The notes: generated from the letters alone by a model not told the origin. A stretch of 64,000 bases of DNA from DATBJJ01 sp963750915 (GCA_963750915.1 CAVVSF010000011.1:679720-743719), one strand, 5' to 3'. Shown: positions 37,609-48,969, counted from the stretch's first letter. Program-made: numbers and translations.

Positions 37609-38277
37609 TCAGTCGTCGGATGACGACGCCGCGAGCTCGAGCCCTTCGGGATCTACGATCGTGACGGCGCCCCGGCCGGTCCGAAGCAGCCCTTCCGACT
37701 CCCATCTCGACATGACGCGGCTGACCGTAAACAGGGTTGTGCCGGCCAGATCGGCAATCTCCTGCCGGGTGAGCGGATGCACGATCCGGATGCCCTGGGG
37801 CGAGTGCTCTCCGCCATGTGCCGCGACCCGAAGCAGGGCCCGCGCAATCCGGACCGGCACGCGTTCCGCCGCCAGGTCCTGCACGGCGGACAGGACGCCG
37901 GCCATCCGCCGGGTCACTTCCTCGAACAGGTTGAGCCGGATCTGCGGGATGCGCGCGGCGAGGCCGGCTATTGCCGTCCGCGGCCAGACCAGCACTCTCG
38001 AGGGTTCCACGGCAACGGCGGAGACGGGGAAGCGCTTGCCGGGCAGGAGCGCGATCGCTCCGTAACAGTCTCCCGGGCCGATGAAGCTGACCAGCATCTC
38101 GGTACCCTCGGCGTTGACCTGTCCGAGCTTCAGGTGGCCGACCTGCACCAGCGCGATTGACTCGGCCGGCTCGCCCTGGGTGCCCAGGGCGTCGCGCGGC
38201 TTCAGCGACCGCGGCGATCCCGCTGCCAGGAGCTCGCGCCGTTGATCCTCCGACAGACCGTTCAGCAGCAGCGTCAT
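37609..38277 (-). CDS. Crp/Fnr-family transcriptional regulator
   Basis: A 222-residue regulator. The N-terminal cyclic-nucleotide-binding-type beta-roll covers about 1-120 (LLAAGSPRSLKPRDALGTQG, AESIALVQVGHLKLGQVNAE, FIGPGDCYGAIALLPGKRFP). The long dimer helix follows, then the HTH (HPLTRQEIADLAGTTLFTVS with RVMSRWESEGLL). The N-terminus has no cysteine cluster, so an Fnr-type 4Fe-4S sensor is unlikely; it fits the Dnr/NnrR-like branch better. ATG 38277 is chosen, with a nearby GTG as alternative. It lies 119 bases upstream of the RIC gene on the same strand and probably controls that unit. Confidence 0.9.
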   Translation of the reverse strand: MTLLLNGLSEDQRRELLAAGSPRSLKPRDALGTQGEPAESIALVQVGHLKLGQVNAEGTEMLVSFIGPGDCYGAIALLPGKRFPVSAVAVEPSRVLVWPRTAIAGLAARIPQIRLNLFEEVTRRMAGVLSAVQDLAAERVPVRIARALLRVAAHGGEHSPQGIRIVHPLTRQEIADLAGTTLFTVSRVMSRWESEGLLRTGRGAVTIVDPEGLELAASSSDD

Positions 38278-38389
38278 CGCCAACACTTTGACCTTCACTC
38301 GCTGGTTCTCCAAGCGAAAATCGCAGGTGGCGACGACTGCCGTTCGGGTAGAGCCCGGCCGGCGCCGGCGCCGGACGTTGGCGCGAACG

Positions 38390-41147
38390 CTACTCCACGC
38401 GCAGCGCCTCGAGCGGATCGATGCGGGCGGCGCGGCGGGCGGGAATCCAGCTGGCGAGGAGCGCGACACCAATCACGAACACCGCCACGAGCGCAGCCAC
38501 GCCGAGCGTCCCCGTCGGCGGGTCGTTGCCTTCCACCGCCGAGATTACGCGGACGCCCCCGATGCCGAGTGCGAGGCCGATGACCAGGCCGACGACACTC
38601 AGGCGCAGACCGTGACGCACGAACAGCGCGACGACCTGACGACTCTCGGCACCGAGCGCCGTACGGATGCCGATCTCACGGACCCGCTGCCCGACCGCGA
38701 ATGCGACCACGGCGTAGAGGCCGATGGCCGAGAGCAGGAGCGCGAGCGCGCCGGTCCCGCCAGCGGCGGAGAGGGCGGTGACGACGGAACGCCGTTCCGA
38801 CGCTTCGACGGCCGCGAGCGTACGCGCGGCAACGATGGGCAGTGCCGGCGCTTCGTCCGCCGCCGCGGCACGAATCGTCGGCAGCAGCTGTTCGGCCGGA
38901 CCGTTCGTGCGAATGAGGAGGTGACTGGTGGTCGTGTGCACGTGCGGCTTGTAGGTTCGCACGACGTCATCGGTGTCCGGGAGAGGGGGTAGGCGCCGCT
39001 CCTGATCTCGCGCGCCGGTGGTCGCATCGTCCACGACGCCGACGATGGTGAACGTCGGGACGCCGCGCAGGTTGCGGCCAACCGAGACCAGTCGCCGGCC
39101 GATCGGATCGGCGCCGCCCCACAGCCGGCGTGCCAGGCCGCTGCCGATGATGATGGCGCCCTCGTCGATTCCTGCGCCCTGGCCGCGCGAGCCGCTGCGT
39201 TCGGTGGCGTCGAAGTCGCGGCCGCGCACGATCGAGATGCCCATCAGGGGGAAGTAGCCGGCCGGCGCCGCGATCCCGCGAACCTGCTGCGGCGAGGCCA
39301 GCTCCCGCCCGGCCACGGCGTCGGCAGGGTGGACGTCGACGTCGAACGAGTCGTTGTTCTCCTGCCGCACGACGCCCTCGACGCCGGGCACGGCCGCGAG
39401 CCGCTCCTCCAGGCGGACGAGCGTCTGCTCGCGCTGGTCGTCGAGCGGTCCGTAGCGCGGATTGACGTTGAAGCGGAGCTCGAGGAGGCGGTCGGCGTAG
39501 GGCTGCGCCGATAGTTCACGCAGGTCCGCGCGCATCTCCAGCAGCAGCGCGCCCATCGCCAGCAGCGCCGGCTGTGTGAACGCGATCTGGGCGACCACCA
39601 GCCATGACTGGAGTCGCAGGCGGCGTGAGATCACGACGCCGGCCGAGTCCTTCAGCGCCTCCTGCAACGCCAGGCGCGTCGCGTGCAGCGCCGGCGAGAA
39701 GCCGAAGAGCAGGCCGGCAACGAGCGCCAGGCTGAACGTGAACGCGATACTGCGCCAGTCGATCTCGATCTCGAGGTCCGGAATGCTGGCGTCGAACAGA
39801 CGGAGCAGCACCCAGATCACGAACAGCGCCAGCGCGCCGGCGGCCATCGCCAGCATCACCGTCTCGGTCACGAGTTGTCGCACGATGCGGCGTCGGCCGG
39901 CGCCGAGCGCGAGCCGCACGGCGATCTCGCGCCGGCGCGCGACGCCGAGACCGGCGATGAGGGCGCTGACGTTCGTGCAGGTGATCAGCAGGATGAGCAC
40001 CGGAAAGATCAGCGACGATCACGGGACCGGCCGAGGGCCCCTCATCGCTGCCCGATGGCGGAAAGTAGTTGCCGGCGAGCATCGGGACGACGTCGGCGGC
40101 CGCGACCCTGGCCGTCGTAATCGTTGCCTGCTGATCTGCTCGGCCGGCGATCACGTCCACGGCCGGCGCGGTGTGCTCGGGGCGCACTCCGGGCTGCAGG
40201 CGGGCTGCGAGGCCAAGTCGGGCATCGTCGTAGCTGGTGAGTGTCGGAGCCGTGCGCTGCACCTGCGGGCGCGTGCTGAGCGGCAGCCACACGCGCATCT
40301 GCGACCCGCCGGTCCGCGCGCCGGCGAATCGGCGCGGTGCGACGCCGACGATCGTGACCGTGACGCCGTTGACTTTCATCGCCCGGCCGATCACGTCCGG
40401 CGCGCGCTCGAAGTGGCTATCCCACAGCACGTGGCTGATCACGGCGACGAGCGGCGGCGCGTCGTCGCCGTCGTTGGCGTCGATCGGGAGGCCGGCGCCA
40501 AGTGCCGGGCGAAGCCCCAGGACCTGGAAATAGTTGCCGGTGACGTAGGTCGCGGCGCCGCTCTGCACGTTCGCTTCGCGCATGCCGACGTCGAGGACGA
40601 CATCCGACGACGTCCACGCCGCGACGGCGCTGAACAGCGTCGGCTGCGCCGCGTAGTCCTGGTATTCGGGATAGGAGAATTCGCGGCCGATGGCGCGACC
40701 CGGCCGGGCGCGATCGATGCCGCGGATCCGGACGAGCGACTCATCCCGCGGGATGCCAGGCACCGGGCCGTTGACGAACGACTGGACGAACAGCAGCAGC
40801 GCGGTGCTGAAGCCGATGCCGAGCGCGAAGATTCCAATCATCGTCGCCGTGGCAACCGGCGCGCGCGCGAAGTGACGAGTCGCGAAGCGCAGGTCCTGGA
40901 CCGTGTGTTCGATCACGCTCACGCGGCGGACGTCCCGGCACGCTTCCTTCGACTGTTCGATGCCGCCGAAGGCGCGCAACGCCGCCTGGCGCGCCTGCTC
41001 GGGCGCGACGCCGCGGGCGACCTCCGCCGCCACCCGCCGGTCGATGTGGTCGCGGATCTCGTCGTCGAGCTCCTGCTCGACGCGAGCGCGGCGGAATACG
41101 GCTCGCAGTCGAAGCCGCAGAGTGGACAGCAGGCGCCGCAGCCGCAT
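38390..41147 (-). pseudogene. ADOP-type ABC transporter permease, copy 4, one frameshift
   Basis: Two frames make one ADOP. The N-terminal frame (41147 down to about 40020) has DDEIRDHIDRRVAAEVARGV, MIGIFALGIGFSTALLLFVQ and a periplasmic domain. A shift near 40016-40022 leads to the second frame (PVLILLITCTNVSALIAGLG; RREIAVRLALGAGRRRIVRQ; VREIGIRTALGAESRQVVAL; end PARRAARIDPLEALRVE). All parts are conserved in sequence, so the break may be a sequencing error. It starts 2 bases after the end of its PadR gene. The combined product would be about 915 residues, as for copy 1. Confidence 0.85.
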
Positions 41148-41149
41148 CG

Positions 41150-41485
41150 CTACAACTCCTTCAACCTGACGACGCGCGAGATGGCGCCGGAGAGTCGTTC
41201 CCAGTCGGCCGTTTCCCGATCGAGAGCACGCCGGCCGGCACGCGAGAGCGTGTAGAACCTGGCGCGGCGACCGGTGTCGGAGACCTGCCACGTCGCCGTG
41301 AGCCAGCCCTCGTGCTCGAGCTTGTGGAGGGCGGGATAGAGCGAGCCCTCGCTGACCTGCAGCACGTCGCCGGACACCTGCTTCAGCCGTTGGGCTATCG
41401 CCCACCCGTGAAGCGGCTCGAGCGCGACGATTTTGAGAAGCAGCAGGTCGAGCGTGCCCTGTACCAGATCAGATGGTCTGCTCAT
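41150..41485 (-). CDS. PadR-family transcriptional regulator
   Basis: A 111-residue winged-helix protein. Motifs: LVQGTLDLLLLKIVALEPLH, SEGSLYPALHKLEHEGWLTA, GRRARFYTLSRAGRRAL. It lies directly upstream of ADOP copy 4. ATG 41485 sits 2 bases from a perfect palindrome that itself abuts a TATAAC hexamer. There is no room for a ribosome site, so the mRNA is probably leaderless and autoregulated. Confidence 0.93.
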   Translation of the reverse strand: MSRPSDLVQGTLDLLLLKIVALEPLHGWAIAQRLKQVSGDVLQVSEGSLYPALHKLEHEGWLTATWQVSDTGRRARFYTLSRAGRRALDRETADWERLSGAISRVVRLKEL

Positions 41486-41487
41486 AC

Positions 41488-41504
41488 ACCTCGGTTACCG
41501 AGGT
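41488..41504. promoter_or_regulatory. palindromic operator overlapping the PadR promoter
   Basis: ACCTCGG, three bases, CCGAGGT: perfect seven-base arms. On the reverse strand it runs from a TATAAC -10-like hexamer to 2 bases before the PadR start codon, so a protein bound here would block transcription start. PadR autoregulation is the natural reading. Confidence 0.7.
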
Positions 41505-41549
41505 TATAGCACGAATGAACGCGGCGCGGTAGCCGCGCGCCGGCGCGAA

Positions 41550-42164
41550 TCACCGAGCCGGTGCCTGCGACTCTCGTTCGAGCCGACGCCGCACTTGTTC
41601 GATCACATCCGGCAGTGCGCTGACCGCGCCGCGGCGTACGAGCCAGCCTGGCAGCCGCCCGCCGGGATTGACCGCCACCTGATACACGACGCGGGAACGC
41701 GCCGCGTCCAGCGGCTCGACCGTCCAGCTGCCGCGGAGGAGCGGCATTCGCACGATGCCTTTGCGCTCGGGCTCTCGTTCCTTCAGATCCGTCCACTGGC
41801 ACCCGCTGGATCCATCCGGCGTCGACTGACTCTGGACGTGCACGACGACGTCGCGGGCCGCGACGACGACGAAGCGCGGCGCGTAGCGCATGTAGATGGA
41901 GTAATCGACGGGCGCGGTGCCCGACATCATCTTCAGCTCCTGGACGCCGGACACGAGCGACCCGTAGTGGGTGAAGTCACACACCAGCGGGAAGATGCGG
42001 GCAGCGGGAAAAGAGAGCTCGGTCGTGGCACGGACCTCGCGGACTTCGAGGCGCGGGTCGTCGCGAAACGCCAGCGTTACACCGCGCGTGGTCCCCGCGG
42101 CTGTCCAGTCGCCGGCGGCGGCCTGGGCCAGCGAAACCAGTACGAGGAACAGGGCGAGTCGCAT
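41550..42164 (-). CDS. secreted START/polyketide-cyclase-like protein
   Basis: A 204-residue protein with a signal peptide (MRLALFLVLVSLAQAAAGDW). The START/Bet v1-like lipid-binding fold is suggested by EVREVRATTELSFPAARIFP, VCDFTHYGSLVSGVQELKMM, YAPRFVVVAARDVVVHVQSQ and the C-terminal helix SALPDVIEQVRRRLER. Proteins of this kind bind hydrophobic ligands; none can be named here. It lies between a PadR gene and ADOP copy 5, both transcribed away from or past it, and is probably monocistronic. Confidence 0.8.
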   Translation of the reverse strand: MRLALFLVLVSLAQAAAGDWTAAGTTRGVTLAFRDDPRLEVREVRATTELSFPAARIFPLVCDFTHYGSLVSGVQELKMMSGTAPVDYSIYMRYAPRFVVVAARDVVVHVQSQSTPDGSSGCQWTDLKEREPERKGIVRMPLLRGSWTVEPLDAARSRVVYQVAVNPGGRLPGWLVRRGAVSALPDVIEQVRRRLERESQAPAR

Positions 42165-42362
42165 GTCAGGTGGTTGGATCGGCCGGCGGCATCAGGGCGC
42201 GGCGATCATAGCAGCGCGCCGCATTCACAACCGTAGCGGTTCCGGGGAACAGGCCGGGTCGATTCCACGTCATGGACTGAGATGTGCGCCCTGGCTGGAC
42301 GAGGCGCCCGGCGGCGGTTACCAACCCTTGTCAACTCATCCATCGAATTCGAGTCTTCTACG

Positions 42363-44858
42363 ATGACGCCAGCGCACACCGCCACCGCACCGACCTCCGC
42401 CGGCATATGGACCGGCTCCCTTACCGACTTGCGTCATGCCTTCCGCCTGTTGTGGAAGTCCAAGCGCATCACCGCGACCACTCTGCTCACCCTGGCGCTC
42501 TGCATCGGCGCGACCACGGCGATTTTCTCCACGGTCTATTCGCTGATGTTGAAGCCGCTGCCGTATCAGGAGCCGGAGCAGATCGTGGAGTTGTACTCAT
42601 CCGCGGTGAAGGCCGGCCTCAACCGCATGCCGGCCAACGTCCCGTTCTACCTTGACTATTCGCAGAACGCGACCTCCTACGAGAGCCTGGCGCTGTGGAC
42701 GTTCTTTTACGGCCTGGTAGGAGACAAGGACTCCGTTGTCCGCGTCCCCGGCGTACGGGCGACGGCCGAGATCTTCAACATCCTGCGGGTGCAGCCCGTG
42801 ATCGGCACTTTCTTCACCAAGGAGCAGAACCGGCAGGGCGCCGACAAGGTCATCGTGCTGACGCAGACGTACTGGCAGACGCAGTACGGGGAGAGCCCGG
42901 AGGTCCTCGGCAGGGAAGTGCGGATCGACGATGAGGCCTACAAGGTCATCGGCGTCGCACCGCGGGTGCTGGAAGCGTTCGATGCGCGGATGAAGTTCAT
43001 CACGCCATTGAGCTGGCCCGCGGCGGCAGAGAATCCGCAGGGCCGTTACGGTGTGGGAATCCAGTTGTTCGGACGCCTCAAGCCCGGCGTCACGGCGGGC
43101 CAGGCGGACGCCGAGGCCAAGACCCTGGAGAAGCGCTACGTCGACGCCGGACCGGCACCACTCAAAGCCTTCGCGGAGCGCTCCGGCATGACGATGAACG
43201 TCGGCGGCGTCCAGGAGCAGCGCGTCCAGCCGGTGCGGCCGACGCTGCTGCTGCTGCAGGGCGGCGTCGCGTTCGTGCTGCTCATCGGCTGCGTCAACGT
43301 CGCGAATCTCCTGCTCGTCCGGGCCAACGCCCGCCAGTCCGAGCTGGCCATTCGATCAGCGCTCGGGGCCGGGCGCGCGACGATCGCCCGGCAGTTCCTC
43401 ATGGAAAGCCTGCTGCTGACCTCCCTCGGTGCGCTGCTCGGGCTGGGAGTGGCCTGGGGGGCACTGCGGATGACGAACTTCTACCTGGCGAGGATGCTGC
43501 CCCAGTCGCTGCCGGCGTCGCTCGACTGGCGCGTGCTCGGATTCGCCGTCGCGCTCACCGCCGTCGTCGGCCTGGTGATCGGACTGATTCCGGTGTTTCA
43601 CATCCTGCGCACGAACCTCGCGGCGGTGATCCAGAGCAACTCGCGCGGCTCGTCGTCGAGCCGCGGCGTGCGCGCGCTGAGCAGCGTCCTCGTCGTCGCC
43701 CAGGTCGCGGTCGCGCTGATGCTGCTGACCGGCGCCGGCTTGCTCATCCAGAGCTTTGCCGAGGCCCTGAAAGTGGATACCGGCCTCGAGGCGTCGAACG
43801 TGGTCACGGCGCGCATCGCGCTGACCCGGGAACACCGGGCCAGCGACGAGGCCGCCAGCTCGATTCGCGAACGGCTGCTCCAGGCGATGAAGGAGATTCC
43901 GGGCGTGACCTCGGTGGCCCTGGCCTCCTCCACGCCCTTCCAGGGCGGGCTGCCGATCAACGCGTTCACGCTGGAGAACGATACGCTCCCGCCGGGCTCG
44001 CCGCAGCCGGGCGCCTACCGGGTGATCGTGACGCCGGGCTACGCCGAAACGCTGGGCCTCAAGCTGGTGGAGGGCCGCTTCTACGAGGAAGCGGACCTGG
44101 CTCCCGGCCGGCGCCAGTTCGTCGTCGATCAGAGCTTCGCGCGGAAGTTCTTCCCGAACGGCTCCGCCATCGGAGGAAAGTTCGCATTTGGCGGTCGGCC
44201 GGCAAAGCCGGAAGAGTGGCCGGTCATCATCGGTGTCGTGAAAGACGTGCCGCACAACGGTGTCGAGGAGAAGAGCGGCAATCCTTTCATCTATCAACTC
44301 CTGCAGGGAGGACGTCCCGGCGGAATGACGCTCTTCCTCCGGACGAACCGGCCGGTGGGTGACGCGGTGACGGCCCTGCGCGACAAGGTGCGCGCCATCG
44401 ATTCGGCGAGTCCGCTGTTCGACGTCGGCGCCCTGCAGGAAGCGGTGGACTCGTCCTTCGACAACCGTCGCGCCGTGATGCTGCTGCTCGCGGCGTTTGC
44501 CGTGCTGGCGGTGTTCCTGTCGGCGCTCGGCATCTATGGCGTGCTGGCCTACGACGTGTCGCAGCGGACGCGTGAGATCGGCGTGCGCAGCGCCATCGGC
44601 GCGTCGCGAGGGCAGATCTCCGGGCTGATCCTGCGTCAGGGGTTGTGGAAAGGCGGCATCGGCGTCGTGCTGGGCCTGATTGGCGCCGCGCTCCTCAGCA
44701 GGTTCATGACGACCCTGCTCTTCAACGTCCGGCCGACCGATCCCGCGGTGTATGCGGTGGTGTCGCTGGTGCTGATCGGCGTGGCGCTCGTCGCCAGCTA
44801 TCTGCCGGCCCGCCGCGCGTCCCGGATCGATCCTCTGATCGCCTTGCGGAACGAGTGA
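42363..44858 (+). CDS. ADOP-type ABC transporter permease, copy 5
   Basis: An 831-residue two-half permease. N-terminal segment SLTDLRHAFRLLWKSKRITA with LTLALCIGATTAIFSTVYSL. The first FtsX core is GVAFVLLIGCVNVANLLLVR with SELAIRSALGAGRATIARQF; the second is RTREIGVRSAIGASRGQISG. It ends YLPARRASRIDPLIALRNE. Unlike copies 1, 3 and 4 it has no PadR gene directly upstream. ATG 42363 fits the conserved N-terminus; an open frame upstream adds about 27 residues without homology features. It is followed by the large imperfect inverted repeat. Confidence 0.92.
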   Translation: MTPAHTATAPTSAGIWTGSLTDLRHAFRLLWKSKRITATTLLTLALCIGATTAIFSTVYSLMLKPLPYQEPEQIVELYSSAVKAGLNRMPANVPFYLDYSQNATSYESLALWTFFYGLVGDKDSVVRVPGVRATAEIFNILRVQPVIGTFFTKEQNRQGADKVIVLTQTYWQTQYGESPEVLGREVRIDDEAYKVIGVAPRVLEAFDARMKFITPLSWPAAAENPQGRYGVGIQLFGRLKPGVTAGQADAEAKTLEKRYVDAGPAPLKAFAERSGMTMNVGGVQEQRVQPVRPTLLLLQGGVAFVLLIGCVNVANLLLVRANARQSELAIRSALGAGRATIARQFLMESLLLTSLGALLGLGVAWGALRMTNFYLARMLPQSLPASLDWRVLGFAVALTAVVGLVIGLIPVFHILRTNLAAVIQSNSRGSSSSRGVRALSSVLVVAQVAVALMLLTGAGLLIQSFAEALKVDTGLEASNVVTARIALTREHRASDEAASSIRERLLQAMKEIPGVTSVALASSTPFQGGLPINAFTLENDTLPPGSPQPGAYRVIVTPGYAETLGLKLVEGRFYEEADLAPGRRQFVVDQSFARKFFPNGSAIGGKFAFGGRPAKPEEWPVIIGVVKDVPHNGVEEKSGNPFIYQLLQGGRPGGMTLFLRTNRPVGDAVTALRDKVRAIDSASPLFDVGALQEAVDSSFDNRRAVMLLLAAFAVLAVFLSALGIYGVLAYDVSQRTREIGVRSAIGASRGQISGLILRQGLWKGGIGVVLGLIGAALLSRFMTTLLFNVRPTDPAVYAVVSLVLIGVALVASYLPARRASRIDPLIALRNE

Positions 44859-44862
44859 GTCC

Positions 44863-44994
44863 GCAGCCTGAAAAAGCCAGCCTGCAATGCAGAAGGGATA
44901 AGGGAGAAGGCAGAAAACAAAGCAATTCTGCCTTCTGCCTTCTGCCTTCTGCCTTCTCCCTTCTGCCTTGCTGGCTGCGTTTTTCAGCAGCCTG
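44863..44994. repeat. imperfect inverted repeat with tandem CTGCCTT heptamers
   Basis: Between the converging permease and glpD genes. The right arm holds six tandem heptamers (four CTGCCTT, one CTCCCTT, one CTGCCTT; 44928-44969). The left arm (about 44888-44914) is a purine-rich partial complement. Outer arms CGCAGCCTGAAAAAGCCAGC (from 44864) and GCTGGCTGCGTTTTTCAGCA also pair imperfectly. The whole could fold into a long hairpin that ends both transcripts, and looks like a REP/MITE-type element. Confidence 0.75.
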
Positions 44995-46554
44995 CTAAAG
45001 CTGATACCCCTTGGCGAGGGCCGAGAACGCGGTGACCTCGGCAGCCTGCCGCGCTGAATCCCAGCCCAGCTCGCCGGCCATCAGCCGCGCCACCTCGGGT
45101 GCCATGGCTTCGGCTGCCCGGGCATTGAGGAACAGCGCCCGGGTCCGGCGTGCGAGCACGTCTTCCACGGTACGGGCCATCTCGTGGCGGGCGGCCCACA
45201 CGACTTCCGCGCCCGTGTACGGCAGCTTCGCGTGGAGCGGCACCGCCAGCGACGGCGTCGTCCGCATCAGATCCTGGATCGCCGGCGCATCAGACCCGTA
45301 GACCGCGAGGGGGCCAAATCGAACCGCGTTGGAGTGGTAGCCGTGGACGTTGAGCGTGCGGGTCACGCACGGCCGCTCCGCCAGGCGGCCGAGATCGGCC
45401 GCCTGATCGACAGTGTGCTCCGCCATGTTGCGGTAGGTCGTCCACTTGCCCCCGGTGGTCGTCAGGAGTCCCGAGGCATCGATGTGAATCGTATGGTCGC
45501 GCGACAGCGCCGCGGTCAACTTGCCGTCTCCGCTCTTGACGAGCGGCCGGATGCCGACGAACACGCTCAGGACATCGTTCCGTGTCGGCGGCTTGTGAAG
45601 ATACCGACCGGCCGTCTCGAGGATGAACTCGATCTCCTCTTCCAGCGGTCGCGGCTCCAGCGTCGGCGTGGTAATCGGCGTGTCGGTGGTGCCGACGAGC
45701 GCGTGACCGTGCCACGGAATCGCGAACATCACGCGGCCGTCCGACGTGTGCGGCACCATGATCGCCGCGTCGGACGACAGGAAAGAGTGGTCGAACACCA
45801 GGTGGATTCCCTGGCTTGGCGCGATCAATGTCTGCGCGTCCGGCTCGGCCAGACGGCGCACTGAGTCGGAGAACGCACCGGCCGCATTGACGATCACCCG
45901 CGCCGGGATCGTCCACTGCCGCCCGGTTTCCTCGTCGGCCGCGACGACGCCGTCGACGAAGCCGTCGGCGCCCTTCGTCATCGCCACGACGCGGACGTAA
46001 TTGACCGGCGTCGCCCCCTGGTCGACCGCGGTCTCGACGAGGTTGATCAGCAGCCGCGCGTCGTCGAACTGGCCGTCGTAGTACACGACCCCGCCGCGCA
46101 GCCCGTCCGTCTTGATTGTCGGCAGCCGCGCCAGCGTTTCTTCGCGGCTGAGGATTTCCGATGTGCCGAAGCCGTACTTGCCGGCAAGCACGTTGTAGAT
46201 TTTCAGGCCGAGGCCGTAGAACGGCGCCTCCCACCAGTCGTAGTTCGGGACGACGAAGGCGAGGTTGCTGACGAGATGCGGCGCGTTCTGCCGCAGCAGC
46301 CCGCGCTCCTTGAGCGCTTCCATCACCAGGGCGATGTTGCCCTGTTCGAGGTAGCGCACGCCGCCGTGCACGAGCTTGGTGCTCCGGCTCGACGTCCCCT
46401 TGCCGAAGTCATGCTGCTCCAGCAGCAGAACGTCGTAGCCGCGGCTCGCGGCATCGACGGCGATGCCGACGCCGGTCGCGCCGCCGCCGATGATGAGCAT
46501 GTCCCACGGCTGCCGACGCTCCTCGAGCCGGACGAGCATGTCGGCCCGGCGCAT
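44995..46554 (-). CDS. glpD: aerobic-type glycerol-3-phosphate dehydrogenase
   Basis: A 519-residue FAD flavoprotein oxidising glycerol-3-phosphate to dihydroxyacetone phosphate at the membrane. The FAD-binding N-terminus MLIIGGGATGVGIAVDAASR and the signature GKGTSSRSTKLVHGGVRYLE are intact. The C-terminal domain contains RPLVKSGDGKLTAALSRDHT, TTTGGKWTTYRNMAEHTVDQ and YTGAEVVWAARHEMARTVED. ATG 46554 is chosen, 2 bases after the glpK stop; a longer frame reaching into glpK is rejected. It forms a glpK-glpD operon with no glpF transporter gene adjacent. Confidence 0.93.
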   Translation of the reverse strand: MRRADMLVRLEERRQPWDMLIIGGGATGVGIAVDAASRGYDVLLLEQHDFGKGTSSRSTKLVHGGVRYLEQGNIALVMEALKERGLLRQNAPHLVSNLAFVVPNYDWWEAPFYGLGLKIYNVLAGKYGFGTSEILSREETLARLPTIKTDGLRGGVVYYDGQFDDARLLINLVETAVDQGATPVNYVRVVAMTKGADGFVDGVVAADEETGRQWTIPARVIVNAAGAFSDSVRRLAEPDAQTLIAPSQGIHLVFDHSFLSSDAAIMVPHTSDGRVMFAIPWHGHALVGTTDTPITTPTLEPRPLEEEIEFILETAGRYLHKPPTRNDVLSVFVGIRPLVKSGDGKLTAALSRDHTIHIDASGLLTTTGGKWTTYRNMAEHTVDQAADLGRLAERPCVTRTLNVHGYHSNAVRFGPLAVYGSDAPAIQDLMRTTPSLAVPLHAKLPYTGAEVVWAARHEMARTVEDVLARRTRALFLNARAAEAMAPEVARLMAGELGWDSARQAAEVTAFSALAKGYQL

Positions 46555-46556
46555 GG

Positions 46557-48055
<1,499 letters not shown>

Positions 48056-48216
48056 GGTCCTGGCTCCGAAAAGCGACAAGGAGGGCTTGCGCGGGATCGA
48101 AGAGTGGGCATTCTACACGGTCCGGAGAACGGGCCGCGAGACGCGATGTAACGCCGGCGCCGGTCACGACACTTCCTGCATTAAGGGCGCCCACGGAGGC
48201 GCCGGCGAGGAGCGCC

Positions 48217-48969
48217 ATGACCGCACGCATCGACGAAGTGGCTACCGACCTGTATCGCATCAGCCTCTACGTGCCCCAGTTCGATCTCCAGTTCAATCAC
48301 TTCCTGATCCGCGACGAAGAGCCGCTGCTCTTTCATACGGGCATGCGGGGGATGTTTCCCGCCGTCCGGGAGGCGGTGGGGACCCTCATCGACCCGGCCA
48401 GCCTGCGGTGGATAAGCTGGAGCCATTTCGAGGTCGACGAGTGCGGCGCGCTCAACGAATGGCTCGCGGTCGCGCCAGACGCCGTGCCGGTGTGCGGCGA
48501 GCTCGGCGCCATGGTCAACATCGGCGACTTCGCGAACCGGCCGCCGCGCGGCCTGAAGCCGGACGAGGTGCTCGTGACCGGGCGTCACCGCTTCCGCTTC
48601 ATCCCGACGCCGCACCTGCCGCACGGCTGGGACGCCGGCATGCTGTTCGAGGAGTCGGAGCGCGTGCTCCTCTGTTCGGACCTGCTTCACCAGCTCGGCG
48701 ACGTCGAGCCGATGACGACGGCCGACGTCACCGGCCGGTATCGCCACGCGTTCGAGACCTATCAGGCCTCGCCGGTGCTGATGGACTACATGCCCTACAC
48801 GCAGACCACGAGCCGGAACCTGGCGCGGCTCGCGGCGCTGCAGCCGAGAACACTCGCCGCCATGCACGGCTCGACCTTCGTCGGTGACGGGGCCGCTGCC
48901 CTGACGGCCAGCGCCGAGATCATCCGCGAGGTGAGCGCCGCCGTGGCGCAGCCCACCGGCGTCGCCTGA
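48217..48969 (+). CDS. ODP-type di-iron metallo-beta-lactamase-fold protein
   Basis: A 250-residue protein of the oxygen-binding di-iron / flavodiiron beta-lactamase-like group. Metal-ligand motifs in order: SHFEVDECGALNEW (H-x-E-x-D), HLPHGWDAG, LLCSDLLHQ and AMHGSTFVG. There is no flavodoxin domain, so it cannot alone reduce oxygen as flavodiiron proteins do; stand-alone forms are thought to sense or bind O2 or peroxide. ATG 48217 has GAGGAG upstream. It diverges from glpK across 161 bases that hold no gene. The role here is unknown. Confidence 0.85.
   Translation: MTARIDEVATDLYRISLYVPQFDLQFNHFLIRDEEPLLFHTGMRGMFPAVREAVGTLIDPASLRWISWSHFEVDECGALNEWLAVAPDAVPVCGELGAMVNIGDFANRPPRGLKPDEVLVTGRHRFRFIPTPHLPHGWDAGMLFEESERVLLCSDLLHQLGDVEPMTTADVTGRYRHAFETYQASPVLMDYMPYTQTTSRNLARLAALQPRTLAAMHGSTFVGDGAAALTASAEIIREVSAAVAQPTGVA

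Noticed and set aside
41524..41538. GCGCGG/CCGCGC hairpin after the START-domain gene as a terminator
   Set aside because: Six-base GC-only arms without a T-run are expected by chance in this composition.
44928..44969. Heptamer run considered as a CRISPR array
   Set aside because: Units are 7 bases with no spacers, and no cas genes are present.
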